A program made the translations under genes and the position numbers. The notes beneath the pieces are model-generated. The model worked only from the letters and a program-made list of their open reading frames with translations. It was not told the DNA's origin and searched no databases. From Pycnopodia helianthoides (taxonomy: Eukaryota; Echinodermata; Asteroidea; Forcipulatida; Asteriidae): a DNA stretch of 64,000 nucleotides. Positions 1 to 12,600 of the stretch are shown in pieces (the first letter of the stretch is position 1; the number at the start of each line of letters is the position of its first letter). Location: positions 3,501,501 to 3,565,500 of the forward strand of contig CM063255.1 in NCBI GenBank assembly GCA_032158295.1, written 5' to 3'.

Positions 1-1423
1 AAATCCGTTGTAAATTGGCTTGCTGATCAATGCCGGTTGGATCGTCCTTTAAAGAGTCACATTTACGGCCGTATTGATTGCAAATGGTGAAGTTTGGCGT
101 TGTATTTGCGTTAGCTCAGTACATTCATTATACGCAGGTCCAAACTAACTAGCCGCCGGTGACGTCATGAGTCCTTCGTCGCGGGGTTTGTTTGACCTCG
201 CGTTTTCAGATTTTTGGCTGGGAGTGTTTCGAGGAAAACACATTTTTACCCTGTTTTAGCGTGAGGGAAGGGACTCATAATAACTTTTTATATTTCTTGA
301 AGACTCCATCTATTTGAAAAATGTAAAAGCTATATATTTCCAGAGTATCCTGTAACCGCTTTTTAATTCAATCTAATTTAGCAAAATTCGAAATACGCGT
401 AATCTGTTTGTCTCTGATTCCACTAAATTCTATAATCGGTGCATTAAGTCTTTTTACGCATTATAATATTGAATGAACAATTGAATATATAGTTAAGGTC
501 ATACAGTGAGGACTGCTGTCAGCACATGCTGATGTATAATAATGTTTCGACCACGTCGTACACCGGTCAACTCATGATCATGTACCATGATATCCTAAGC
601 TGGACCATGCCACACGTCCTAGAGGGGTGTCAATTAACAAAGATCGGTGTTTTGGTTGGAAGGGGAAGAAATAAACTCTGACAGCTGTCCACAGCTAAAA
701 GATGTCGCAAGAGTTATTCATTTAATTGCTTAGTATTCTGATTTTCCGCCCGTCAGCCAATCAGAAGGAACCCCATTTAAACAAAAGCGCATGTATCTTT
801 CGTTCCCTGTGTCAAACCCTTTTTTATTGTTCTTTCTTTTTGATTTAGAAAAAAAACCATATAACCTTTTAAAATTCATTTGCATGTGAAAACTATTTTG
901 CAATCCTTATATCCACACACACGGGCATTGCTACTTCAGTTTACGTCAAATTTGTATTCCATCGTGTCTCTCCAGTCTCTAATAACAAACCCTGCTTATG
1001 GTTTTTGAAGGACCCGTGGCTATTGAGGCACTTCATCAAAACGTATGAGCTTATTGATTTTCGCCGACGCATTTGTAAATGTTTTTTTTTTTCTGGCAAT
1101 ATTGCCATGGTTTTTGTTACGGTAAGAGTTGACGCTGTCGCAAGAAGATGACATGAGAAAAAGCTTGGAGTCGTAAAACTAACCGATAGAGGATTGGTGT
1201 ACGGTAGGTATATCGGTTCAATTACGCAGCCAGACACCATAAGGCATCGGCCACAACTCTAACCAGAACCAATATTTCATATTTCTTCTCCTTTTATTCT
1301 ATTTATATTTTGCTTACAACGAAAAAGGGTCGTGAAGGGAGTTATGTTGGTACCGCTGGGAATTGGTTAACTGCGGGTTCACAAAATCCAATGGTATTAG
1401 TGATGTTTTGATCTGGGAGTTTA
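1..1423. other. No gene recognised
   Basis: AT-rich sequence with no convincing exon. The 941-1240 minus frame overlaps a dispersed repeat (relative at 5380-5660) and lacks supporting splice or domain signals. Confidence 0.5.
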
Positions 1424-2390
1424 ATATAGGTTTTCTTGGTCAAATTCGGCAAATGAGCAGCCAATTTAATTTTCGTGCGTTCGAATTAAAGCTATTTTGC
1501 CTGTCCAGTTTTTACTGCGTTTCAAATTCAGATTTCGGGCATTCAATTTCGTTTTGAGGCATTCACATTCCTTTAGCACTGTGTCCAATTTAGCATATCG
1601 GCATTCTTTTTCGTGACGCACAATCATTATTCAATTTAGCAAAGCTGGTTTGACTGGAATTTTTTACTGATTTTTTTTTTTCAATTTCGTAAAGAGGCAA
1701 TCAATTTCGCTAAATGAGAATTCAAATAAGTAAGATAAATAAATGCAAATAAAAAACAGTACTAGGCAACTGTTTCGTATCTTCAATTCAATTCAGGCAA
1801 ACCATATTTTTCTTTATTTATGTTTCCAGTAGATTTTACATGGGACCCATTTTCGTCTTCTTTGTTTTCTTCTTTATTCATTTCTTGATTTTTTTGGGGG
1901 GATCTTTATCGGTTAACTGACAAAGACCTAATGTTCTTTTATGTTTTTCCTCGTTTCTTATTGAGCTGCCATTTTTAGAAATATGCGTGTGAAACTGTGG
2001 TGAAAGCTCGTTTTCGAAGTACATCGGCAAAGTTACTCAAGTGCCAATAAATAAACCGTGTTTATGCCTTTACCAATCGAAAGGAATTAAAAGTTTTGAC
2101 AGCGCGTTCTTTTAGACTGCACAAATTCCAGAAATGACTGCCCCAAAATGAATTTGAATGACTAAATACACGCCTCAAAAAGCTCCTGCGAATTTGAATG
2201 CTGCTTTGTTGAACTGTTAAATTGAATGATTAGTTTGTTAAATCGAATGACGCAACAGTACATTTGACTATTCATAAAACGAAATCGAATGACCCTTTTC
2301 AGAAGCATTCGATTTTGCGCGAAATAGAACGGCGCAGTGGTGTAATTGGCTGCTCATTTGCCGAAATTGACCGAGAAAACCTATATATAC
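1424..2390. mobile_element. Palindromic non-autonomous element
   Basis: TATAGGTTTTCTTGGTCAAA at the left and its inverse, with GAAAACCTATATA, at about 2372-2390 form terminal inverted repeats; GGCAAATGAGCAGCCAATTT is also mirrored. The interior repeats CATTC/GAATG motifs. There is no coding content. Confidence 0.6.
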
Positions 2391-2519
2391 CAATGAACGA
2401 TAATAATTATCAAACAAGTTTGAAACAAACAACGATTGTCAAAAGGAACAAGTCCGTTTTATGTTGTGTTCTATTTATGAACCACTTTAAGTGGTTGGCG
2501 CAAAACTGTTATGAGTATT

Positions 2520-5095
2520 AACTAGAAATCAAGTGCTCGTAAAAACGAACACAGAGGGGTTTCGGTTGAAATTATGTGTAAGTTTTGTTAAAACCTAAAA
2601 TAACTCTGTATCAATGTTTTGAATTTGAACATTCGGTTTAAACAAGAAGGAAATTTAAATTAGGGTCATGGATGTAAGAAAATATGTGATATTAGTTATA
2701 AATTACTTCCAAAATATTACAAAGATTATCAGTTTATAACCTGAGTAGTTCATGAAATATAAAATGTCGGATATCATAATCTTATGTCATCAAAACCCGT
2801 CTCTAGAGGGCGCTCTTTCAAACGGTGACGTCATCAAAAAGAAAACCACATCGTAACTCTAAACCACGCTTAAGACCTCTTACAATCAGTTTTTTCGGGA
2901 TTGGTCAAGTCGACACGTAACCGAGAGACGACCAAAAACTTGAATATCGTCACAAAGGGAAAAAACACATGATCAAACTACTATTTATTGGGAAATGGTG
3001 CAACTAAAGACTTATTTCTAGGTTTGGGTTTTCATTTTCTTGTCAAGTGGATTGGAAATTTTGTGAATTCCGTACCAGGTCACAGGCTATTTAACGTGTA
3101 CAAATGAAGTCGCACGGCAGGTCGCCATTAATAATGTCTAGATCGTCGGCTCGCCACAAAATTAAAAACGTCAATAAAACAGGTAAGACTGACGCAATAG
3201 TGACGTCAAATTTAACATTAACTAAGTTAAGTTATAAGCTACAACATGGTATATAACTTGTACCGATCGAACATTGTTAAGTATAAAACTATTTCATAAC
3301 AAAATTCATGTACAAACCTTATAGAAAAGGGGCTGTTAAGAAAAATAATAATAACTAGAAATCAAGTTTTCGTAAAAACGAACACAGAGGGGTTTCGGCC
3401 TTAGGTGGAACACAAAGAAAAAATATCATGTTTTCATAGAGGAAATCACATGTCATATCCAACGTACATTCTGAAAGAGTACATCATACTTATGATTATA
3501 CTCAAAGAAAACCACATCGTAATTCCCAACCACGCTTTAGACCTCTTACAATCATTTTTTTTATTCGAACTTCCCGTTTGGACTGAAGGAAAGGTCAAAG
3601 TGGGGTCATACTTTTGAATAAATGTCAAATGTGTATTAGGTTACCAGACAGCACAAAAAATAACGTTAAGACATGTGGTTCAGGAGATATGATTTTTATA
3701 CTTTGAACTTCCTGTTTGGACCGGAAGGAAAGGTCAAAATGGGGTTAGGCTTTAAAAAAAATTTCACAAGGGTTGTAAGCTACAAGAGAGCACAAACATT
3801 ACGATTTTATGACATGTGGTTAAGGAGATATGATGTTTTAAAGTTTTGAGCTTCCTGTTTGGACCGGAAGTGAAGGTCAAAGTGAGGTCATAAAATGTCG
3901 CTTTTGATGTAAGCTACAAACAATACAAACATTACGACTTTGTGACTTGTGGTTCAGGAGATATGATTATTTGAATTTTTGAGCTTCCTGTTTGGACCGG
4001 AAGTTAAGGTCAAAGTGGGTCATCTATTTGAACACAATTTTACAAGTGTTGTAAGCTACAAGACAGCAGAAATATTACGACTTTATGACATGTGGTTCAG
4101 GAGATTTTGTTAAGTGATAAGTTTGAATTACTGTAACTTGACACCTGATGACGTCATCATGACAAAAGTGTGTTTTTCATACTAATAAATTTTGTAAGGT
4201 ACAAGATTGTATGTAACTTATCCCAATCAAATGCCTTAAAAACACCTTAACTTACCTAGGAATAACATATGTTGCTCAAGCACACATCCAATGGGGTACG
4301 TACAAACCAATTGGTCCACCTTCGAATAGGAATAAACAGTGGCGCAATCTCGATGCATTGCCGTGATTGCGCAATACAGAGTTTGTTTCATGGGGTTAGA
4401 TTTAACTATCTGAAATCGTTAATTATCGTGAAACTACATTGTATTTGATTAGTTTTATTGGCCTGGAATGACTCTTAGTAAAAGCATTTGTGTTTTCAAA
4501 ATGATTTGTGTATTATAAGTAACTAAAATTGAACTTATTTTAAGAAAGTTGTGTTTTTTACCAACCAAATACGTACACTTGTCAGAGCCTTGTGTTTTGT
4601 GCACACATACAAAACAAGCAATAAATGACGTCATTGTGACGTCGTCCGGCATTTTAGGACATATAGTTATACAGTAATAGTTATACAAGTATAAAATAGT
4701 TATACAGTATCTCATAAGTATATAATCGAAAAAAGTTTGATGATCGGACCTATACCTTTCGATATATGGTGGTCTAAAGATTGGCTAATTAAATATTCAC
4801 GTCATTATGACTAAGTAAACAAGCTAATTACATTTTACCAGAACTTCAAGACCTAAGCTTTAATATGATATAGGATATGACTCTTTTATACTATGCCAAG
4901 TATGACTTGTTGCCGTTACAAAATGCCCTGGTTAAACCTATGGGCTTTTGACAGAAAGAAAGAATAATAATAATAAAAACAAATAAAAATATTGACGAAA
5001 ACAATAGCAGTTCCGAGAGTAGGTCGGAACAGCTAATAAAAATCTCGACGAAAACAATAGGCGTTTCGGCTACAAGGCCGAAACCCCTAATTAGG
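2520..5095. repeat. Repeat-rich block bounded by GTTTCGG motifs
   Basis: TAGAAATCAAG...CGTAAAAACGAACACAGAGG followed by GGTTTCGG occurs at 2522 and 3356, and GGCGTTTCGGCTACAAGGCC with GAAACCCCTAATTA ends the block at 5095. It probably contains several nested non-coding elements. No gene was recognised. Confidence 0.4.
3555..4130. repeat. ~140-bp tandem repeat, four units
   Basis: GCTTCCTGTTTGGACCGGAAG followed by AAGGTCAAA recurs about every 134-142 nt (AGGTCAAA near 3592, 3731, 3873, 4007), each unit with GACATGTGGTTCAGGAGAT. Related single copies occur at 18915, 26413 and 59060. Confidence 0.75.
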
Positions 5096-5239
5096 GCACT
5101 TGGTTTACTTCAGCCAGGTCGCCATCTTTAATCGCTGTCAACCTGGCTCAGGAGGTTCAAATTCACGTTCATTGTGTTAAAATAATTTATAACAAAGGTC
5201 TTTTTGGTTGGTGTTTGCAACAGCTAATTCTATTTTCCC

Positions 5240-5660
5240 ATTAAATTGTATATTACTGAACTCTGTAATATACGATACACTTCTAGTTTTATTGTATTTT
5301 TTATTAAATCGAGTGACATGTCTTTAACTATATTTTCAACGTTTGGTTTTCAGATTGTATATTTAAGAACAGTTTGTTTTCCCTACATGTCTCTTCTTAA
5401 TCAAACTCGACCGCGGGTTTTTGAAGGACAGCGAGCTTTGTTGAGGCCCTGTACGAGATACAATGGTTATTATTTGCTATCGTAGTTGTAGAGAGTTTGG
5501 CTGGGTGTTTATTCTGGCAACGTTTCCAGGGTTTCCGTTAGGATGAGAGTTGACGCTGTCAAAAGAAGACGGAAGAGAACCTTCAGAAGAAAGCACGGAG
5601 TTTTAATGAAATTTAATTAGAGCAAATCGATACACGCTTGGTATACGGTAAGCATCATCA
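5240..5660. repeat. Diverged repeat of 950-1220
   Basis: GGTTTTTGAAGGAC, GAGAGTTGACGCTGTC and GAAGA-rich stretches follow the same order in both places. Chance frames here are not genes. Confidence 0.45.
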
Positions 5661-6465
5661 GGTAGTCATGTATAGTGAAGCATCACGAGACATCTCGTCC
5701 ACCGAACTGCACTCAGCACCAAGAGTTTATGTTGAAGACTTTTGAGCATACAGTTTAACACCATTCGAAATAATTTTAACAACGACGACAAGTTATTCCA
5801 AAAGGTTGTGTCTAAAATAACAAGACAAATTTCAGCATATGGGAGAGGGTGCATGAAATCTAGGCAGTGCTTTTGAAATTATTTGGGAAAATAAGAAATA
5901 AGTTTTGAATTTTTGTTTATCATGCCATGGTATTGCACAGTCCATTTGGGGTTCCTTCGGATTATTTAATAACTACAATTTTCTCGCTCACTCTTTTCAG
6001 AAACACTCAAGAAATAAAAGTTCGATTATAACTCTAGATTAATTGAGCAATACGTATTGAAAACAACCGTGGATTAGTCTTTGCACGTGGATTAGTCTAT
6101 GTTTAATTAAAACGACGGACCCTTGTCTGTAATGTTTAATTCTGCAATAGTTCGATATTGTTTACATTGTTAATTTAAGTTCATGGTGTGTGTAGAATTG
6201 ACTTGACTTGAATTAAACTGCTGAAATTGTATTATGCCACAGAAGCCATAATTAAATCACCCAGTACAACTTGCAACACAATTGTGTACGGTTGTAAATG
6301 GGGAAAAATTTGCATTGATGAGCCCCTAAATAAAAGATCTAGCTGCATCCCTCCGATATGTATCAGCTTGGAAGAAGATATATAGTCCGCCCATCCAACC
6401 TACTGACATCAGGGTGGTTAGATAAAAATGGCTGTACGCCTTTACTGTGTCTCTACTTGGAGAAC

Positions 6466-6616
6466 AATGGTAACGCCCACAACAACTCTCGTCATCTACG
6501 TGGGGTTGGCGAGTTGCGGAGTCAGTTTTGAAGTGTTGCTGATTGCTGAAGCACCGGTAGATCTAAGCCAGGTGTGATTCAATGATTCTGGAGGGTGTGA
6601 TTCAACGTTTTTGAGA
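6466..6616 (+). promoter_or_regulatory. Promoter-proximal region of the SMB gene
   Basis: CGCCCACAACAACTCTC at 6474-6490 matches the CGCCCACAACCATCTCTC blocks upstream of the two related signal exons (31791 and 34841), each at a similar distance (about 130-160 nt) from the ATG. TGTGTCT just upstream and a TGCGG-to-GTGTTG stretch downstream are also shared. No convincing TATA box was seen. The promoter role is inferred from conservation. Confidence 0.45.
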
Positions 6617-6686
6617 ATGTCTTGGACGAAATTCATTTTAGCTCTGTATATCGCACTGATCGTTGCACCAGCAGCTACACTTGGAG
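6617..6686 (+). CDS. Signal-peptide exon of the SMB gene
   Basis: ATG opens a 23-codon segment starting MSWTKF, followed by a hydrophobic core and ending APAATLGG across the splice. The donor is G|GTAAG, phase 1. The ending ATLGG is the same as in the two signal exons at 31942 and 35003, which identifies it as a paralogous first exon. The ATG is the first in this frame that leads straight into the hydrophobic core. Confidence 0.75.
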
Positions 6687-9600
6687 GTAAGATGTTCCCT
6701 CAATAAAACTCTAACCAATCAACACACAACAACGTCTTGAACGGTTACATTTTTTAACATGGAATTTGGTTGATAACGAGAGCAAAAGAAGAACTTTTTG
6801 TCTCAAAAGCGAAACGCATTTAGGGAAATTTTCATATCAAGCTGAAAACTTATGCACAGCTAACTGCTACGAATCTATCGTTTATTTGTTTTGTTTGTTT
6901 GTTTTTTAGGTGTATTTTCTTTCTGTGACGTTTCATTCAATATTTTAGAAAACCGGCTTCGTTTGGGCTATTTTGTAGGCTACAAAATAAGCCTAAATTA
7001 CTTAAAAGGTCTTCCAGGGCTAGAGTACAACAATTTCTTAATATTATTAATAGTTAATCAAATGTTGCCGTTTTGAGCATTTTCAATCAACTTAAGCCAC
7101 GTGATTTATCCGAACCAATGTTTTTTTCGGATAAATCACTTGATCTTTTAAGTAAGTTCTGCTTCCAGCCGTATAAGAGTTAATTGCAGCACCAAATTCA
7201 ACGTTTTTTTTTAGTTTATTGTTTGTTTGTTTGTTTTTTACATAAATAATTATGATAAAATTTCACGGTAACATTTTAATTCAGGGAGTCCGTGCAACGG
7301 AAGCGTGTAACATGGTGCACGGTGTTGGGGCAAGTGAGACATTTGTTACTACATGTGAAGACCATTATTTTTTGCGATGATGACGTTGAAAATGTGTGAA
7401 TTTAAAGTGTTGAAAAAAAGTGTGAAAAAAAAAAAATTGTCAAAGGTAGCCCGGCGTGGTTCGTCGCAACCCTACGTCTATACGACTGTCAGGAGGGTGC
7501 AGGATTTCGCATTTTACCTACTTTTGGCTTGTTCAGTGTAGTAATTCTGGTACCAAACTTACGTTTATCGCCTTTGGATCTATCGTGCTTTTTGGGGACT
7601 TTTTATTTTTACGTGTGTAGTATGTTGGTTGTTTACCCACGCCTTTGTGCTTGGTATGAATACAATACAGTCTAATTCAAACATTGAGCAACAATAACAC
7701 GTAAATTTGGCTTCGCAACGGCTGATAATAACGTGACTATGTTATTTTATTTCTTTATTATAAAAAAAAAAAAAAAAAAAATACAAATTATGATTCTACA
7801 TCATTTAATTAATGTGTTTGCTGTGTCTATATGCAGGCAAGTGTGTGCGGCACGGGCTTGTTATTATAGTTATTTCCGGCCAATTTCAACAAAAATCCAT
7901 TTATTTTTTACAACTGGCTAATTTAAATTTCGCGGGAAAATGAATGCTCCATTGAATCAGCGTTCAACAGTCAAAATAGTAGTTCAATCTCACATGTTCG
8001 GCATTCTCTGGTCAAATAAGATCATTCAATTTTATTAGGCCGCAAGACTCATTTAGTTTCGTAAAGACCAGCAGCAAGAGATGGTCGACCATTCAATTTC
8101 ATAAATGAGCCAACATTTTCCAAGTATTTGCATTTATATCCGTTTTCAATGTTTTGTGTCTGTTTGTACTTGTTCTGTATAAAGGCAGATATTTGAAATA
8201 GAATTCGTTTTGCACTTGTATCACAACCAAACAAACATGCCAAGATGCAGCACGTCAGAACATTAACCAACTTCAGAAATAAATAAACGAATGCTTCTTG
8301 CATGATATGTTTATATGGCATATCATTTTGTTCAATTTCAATTTTGATCCGTATTTTGAAACTCTGTAATTTTCAGTGAAATTGTTTGAATGGATTTAAA
8401 TGATACGTCGACGCCAGTTATTGACGTCAGTTCGGTCTTTACCTACGACGTGCTGGTTTACAAAACACCACAAAATCAACATGGAACTCCAAACTTGCTT
8501 CCATTAAAATATGTTTACTCTGAAAACTTTACTAAAAACTTGTTTGCTAAAACATTGACACAAATCGAATGAACATGTTCGAGAAAAAAACCCCCCAACC
8601 TTGTCAATGTTCCAAACCCAAAACGATTCTCTTAACACAATTATAATTATCTAAATTCTCATATATCTCTAGAAAGCAAACCCCCCTCGCTCATGAGTAT
8701 CAAACAGAGGACAGGGTCAAAAGGTGACCACTTTTCAAGCCTAAAAATCAGTCCTTATTCAAGATCAACAGTTTGATTTAAAAGGCAGGATAATGTAATA
8801 TATTATAAGCACTTTAATCGGTTGGAGATTTTGCCCTTTTTTCAAACCACGGCATTGGCTTCAATTATTATTTTCACAAGACGGCTGGAGACTAAACCTG
8901 TCTGTTTCCTTATAGTCAGGCGCCTTGATCTATTTCGTTTACGTCATTAATGTATTTATTTATTTATGTATTACACATCTAAAAGCAGTAATAACAGAAT
9001 GATTGGAAACAAGAGGAAATGTTCAGTTTTAGATGTGTGAGGAAAACCTCCGAGGCGGGAAAACCTATGCAATCCGATCAGGTATAACCAATGGAAACCC
9101 AATCCAAAATTTGGAACGCTAATGATGATGAAACTCTGAAGCTCTTACCAACACCATGATCACTTTTAACATAACAATTAAATTTTCTTTCATCATGATG
9201 CTATTGTCAAAAACTAATAAAAAATACCTTGCCAATCCATCAGTAAGAGCAATCGATGCCAGGTAACAACCTTGAAAACGGTTGTGTTCATTTAAACCTT
9301 ACGAAAAAGAACATCCATAGAAATTAGCGGTAGCCGTTAACGGGAGGCACTTATTGTTCCCTTGGGACCCAATACCTCAAAAAATGAAAACATTTGTTTA
9401 AACAATGACAATTTAAAATACAAGAACGTTAATGCCTTAGCAATCCATCAGTAAGAGCAATCGATGCCAGGTAGCAGCCTTCAAAACGCTTTGTTCGTTT
9501 CAACCTTACGAAAAAGAACATGCTGTGAACTTGCTGTGAACTTGGTGATGTTCAAATTGACCACAAGCTCAAGGCAGTCTTGCTCGTTTTCCTCGAACCC

Positions 9601-12600
9601 TCGAAAGCCTCAATCAAACTTTATCGATCTACCTAGGACACTCTTGCGTAGCGACCACGAGCTGCCATTTTTAGAAATACGCGTGTAAAACTGTAGCGAA
9701 GCTCGTCTTCGAAGTACATCGGCAAAGTGACTCAAGTGCCAATAAATGAACCGTTTTTATCCATTCGAAAGGAAACAAAAGTTTAACAGAGCGTTTTTTA
9801 GATTGCACATATTTTGGAAATGCCTGCCCCAAAATGAATTTGAATGACACACGCCTCAAAAAGCTCCTGCGAATTTGAATGATGCTTTGTTGAATTGTTA
9901 AATTGGATGATTATTTTCGCAAGTAGTCTAGTCAATCTGTGCCAAAAATGGCTTGACCTACACAAAATTGCAACAATTTTTTTCTTTTGAAAGTGTCTCT
10001 TGAAACCCTCCCAAACAAAAGAATCAAAAAATTAGAAAAAGGAAGTAGGAGAAATATGCCTAATTTGCATAAATTTAAAGTTTATGCCTCTTTTTTCAGT
10101 AATATATAATATAAATCTTATTTTTCCCACACAATATTTTCATTGGTGTGTCACTGCATATTCTTCAAACACATACGAGCGAGACAAAAATCAAAGATGG
10201 CAGCCATTTTTCAAGATTGCTGACATTTTCCCACCAAAAAGCGAAATATCGCTAGTTACTGTAAGGGGTATGTAAACCCTTTGAAATAGATAAACTTATA
10301 GAACTGCTCTTGACAGTATGTAATACACATCCTGATTTCATCCCCTATAGGCCCTTTCCTTGCCACTTTAGCCACTGACAGCTTGAGTGGGGAGTTTTAA
10401 GAGGTATGCCCTATTTTAGTTCGCATAGCTCTAAAAACCAAGTCATCTTGGCAGTGTTACACCAATTTATATATAAAACCATCGTTTTTACCTTTATTAT
10501 CAGCAAAATCTGTTGCATACCTATTGTTTTGAATCTATGCAAAGTTCTTAATTGTGATTTTTCTGATACTGAGATAAACTAATGTATCATTACATTTGGG
10601 GGTCATACACTTTCTTGCAGCCTTTTCCTTTTATGGGGTATTCAACTTCTCAATTTCTTTTTAAACAAGTGCATGTAAGATATAGTTACTTTTGAATGAT
10701 TCTTTAAAGTGTTAAAGTGTAATGAAGTTGACAATTGTTTATTTGAATACCTTTGGCATAAGTGGAAATTGTTTATTATGATTACTAGTAATAAACACTG
10801 TAGAGAAATGTCATACCACCCAGTCTGAAACATAATATTAGCACAGTGGTCATCCAAATGAGATCATTATCTTACTTACTTGTGAGAATTTCATTTTGAC
10901 GGGAAAATGGCGGCCATCTTAAAAAATTGCAGTAATCTTTGATTTTGTCTTGCTCATATGTGTTTGGAGATAATGCAGTGACTGGAAATTTTTTTTTTTA
11001 TATTATATATTACTGAAAACAGAGGCCAAAGCGGCAATTTTAAATTTATGCAAATTAGGCATATTTCCCCTACTTCCCTTTTTCTACTTTTTTGAGATAT
11101 GCTGTTTGGGAAAGGTTTCAAGAGACACTTGCAAAACAAAATCTGTTGCAATTTTGTCTATGTCAAACCATTGATTGACTAGACTACTATTGCTCACTCC
11201 ATCTTGGTCCAAAGACCTTCATGGTCTGAGTATTTTCGACCCTATCCCTAACGCTTGAGTTTGCTGAAAAGATGTTTAGGTCTATAGTTTTCAAGACTCT
11301 TGCAGTAGATTACTAGAATCGTGGTTCAAATTTCAGAATATATCCAAGGCTTGTTATTTACGTACAATATCGTCCTCCTCGTTATTATTGTCATTGAAAA
11401 CAGATTATTTCGGGTTAAAAAGTCCATGTAGGGAACGATAAGTGCCTCTCATTAACGGCTACCGGTAATTTTTATGACGATTATTTTGTACAAGGATAAA
11501 CACATCTAGTTTGTAAAGGCTTTTACCTGGCATCAAATGCTCTTACTGATTAATAATTGCTATATGTAATACATTAGTTTTTGACATTATCATGATGATG
11601 AAAGAAAGATATATTAAAGCTAAATAATTTCATCGTCATTAACATTTTACATGTCCACTGTGAGAAGAGAAAATAATAATGATCCATCAAAGCCTTCAAT
11701 AATATTGTGTTCATCCTTATTAAAAAATAATCGCCATAAAAATTACCGGTAGCCGTTAACGAGCGGCAGTTCTTGTTCCCTTTTGGAACTACCACTTCTG
11801 AACCTGAAATAATTTGTTATTCAATGACAATATTAACGAAAATTACGCTATTGACCTTTTTGCTCTGCATTGTAAAAGCAATTTCATGTGTCATGTTTTG
11901 TTATTACTGTTTTTCAATTGTTTTTATACGCAGCATTATTATTGTTATTTTCTTGTATTGTGTGCAGAAAAAAGTATATATATTATATATTTTTAATGTA
12001 TGCAAATCAGGCATATTTCTCGTACTTCCTTTTTTCTACTTTTTGATATGCTGTTAAGGAAGGTTTCAAGAGTCACTTGCCAAAAAAAAAATCTTTTTGC
12101 AATTTTGTCTATATGAAACCATTGATTGACAAGACTATAGTCATAAAACGAAATCGAATTACCCTTTTCAGCAGCAATCGTTTTCGCGCGAAATACAATG
12201 ACGCAGTTGTTAAATTTGCTGCTCATTTGCCGAAACTGACCTAGAAAACCTATATAATATACTGCAACATCCTAAAATAAAGGCTGATTTCATGAATAAA
12301 GTAATGTTAATGCAACCTTTGGAGCCAACCGAAAAGTGTGTGTTGTTTAAACGAAAGAACATTCGCTATTTGTCAAATCTTGATAACTACCGTTTGTATA
12401 GTTTATCCCGGATCATCCCTAAATGGCTCCAGATCAAGTGTGCCCCTTCCTTTGGGAACCTTGAACCCTCATTTTTGAAGAAATGGAATAAGACACTCAC
12501 TAACACGTCTTTCCATTTGCTCAGGTTACTGGAAGATCAATGCCAACAATACATTGATAACCAGTTACTTGAGATAACAGAGACTGAATCTCAACTCCAA

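Noticed and set aside
3405..3628. Overlapping 60-70 residue frames on both strands
   Set aside because: They fall in a tandem repeat field and have no domain or exon support.
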